A stretch of DNA of 14,911 nucleotides from an uncultured Fidelibacterota bacterium (GTDB lineage: Bacteria > Fidelibacterota > Marinisomatia > Marinisomatales > UBA8229): the NCBI GenBank assembly GCA_913054425.1, contig CAJXJG010000024.1:1-14911 (forward strand), written 5' to 3'. Below, piece after piece: positions 14,888-14,911 of this stretch. The first letter of the stretch is position 1; the number at the start of each line of letters is the position of its first letter. The notes beneath the pieces were generated by a model. That model searched no databases, was not told the origin of the DNA, and saw nothing but the letters and a program-made list of their open reading frames with translations. A program made the translations under genes and the position numbers.

Positions 14888-14911
14888 ATCAAACCCAAAC
14901 CGTAACGAACA
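14884..14911 (+). CDS. Start of a downstream gene, truncated by window edge
   Basis: An ATG at 14884 overlaps the E2 stop in the ATGA arrangement seen at three other junctions in the window. The nine readable residues, MNQTQTVTN, are open to the edge and too few to identify. Given the neighbours, a lipoylation or oxoacid-metabolism gene such as lipA is possible, but nothing in the sequence shows it. Confidence 0.4.

Noticed and set aside
1..14911. Defence system, CRISPR array, prophage or insertion sequence
   Set aside because: No spaced direct repeats, transposase, integrase, nuclease-helicase or toxin-antitoxin pattern was seen on either strand. The gene content is metabolic, repair and secretion related.

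Overview
The window is a gene-dense, AT-rich bacterial chromosome segment with every recognisable gene on the + strand. The best taxonomic clue is a pair of secreted proteins whose C-termini carry the 'PNPFN' beta-sandwich domain (type IX secretion sorting domain, FlgD-Ig-like). This is typical of the Fibrobacteres-Chlorobi-Bacteroidetes group and of Marinimicrobia/Calditrichaeota/Ignavibacteria-like lineages. A Marinimicrobia-like marine bacterium is my guess from domain style; it was not tested by a search.

Layout. (1) 2-982: the 3' part of a CDP-glycerol glycerophosphotransferase-like gene that runs off the left edge. (2) 983-1204: intergenic, with a good sigma70-like promoter candidate. 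(3) 1205-4767: two exported proteins in tandem, a subtilisin-family (S8) protease and an FN3-containing protein of unknown function, both with the sorting domain. (4) 4768-4941: intergenic, with a 13-bp inverted repeat. (5) 4942-7845: a compact run encoding a lipoprotein of unknown function, a metallo-beta-lactamase-fold hydrolase, a DUF309 protein, a receiver-like protein and endonuclease III. (6) 7911-14911: a tightly packed run, probably one operon. It encodes a 6-pyruvoyl/6-carboxy-tetrahydropterin synthase homologue, a YhhQ-type queuosine-precursor transporter, GTP cyclohydrolase I, dihydrolipoyl dehydrogenase (E3), lipoyl(octanoyl) transferase LipB, a fused E1 alpha-beta 2-oxoacid dehydrogenase, the E2 acyltransferase, and the first codons of another gene.

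How the genes fit together. The last block joins a pterin/7-deazaguanine module (GTP to dihydroneopterin triphosphate to a tetrahydropterin, plus a base transporter) to a complete 2-oxoacid dehydrogenase complex. That complex includes its E3 and one lipoylation enzyme. Four ATGA-type overlaps (7201, 8321, 10948, 14884) and other very short junctions point to translational coupling.

I see no rRNA, tRNA, CRISPR array, insertion sequence or phage gene, and no clear new multi-gene system. The most unusual sequence-level point is the pterin synthase homologue, where Asp stands in place of the usual catalytic Cys (D-x3-HGH instead of C-x3-HGH). No gene-free stretch exceeds 300 bases.
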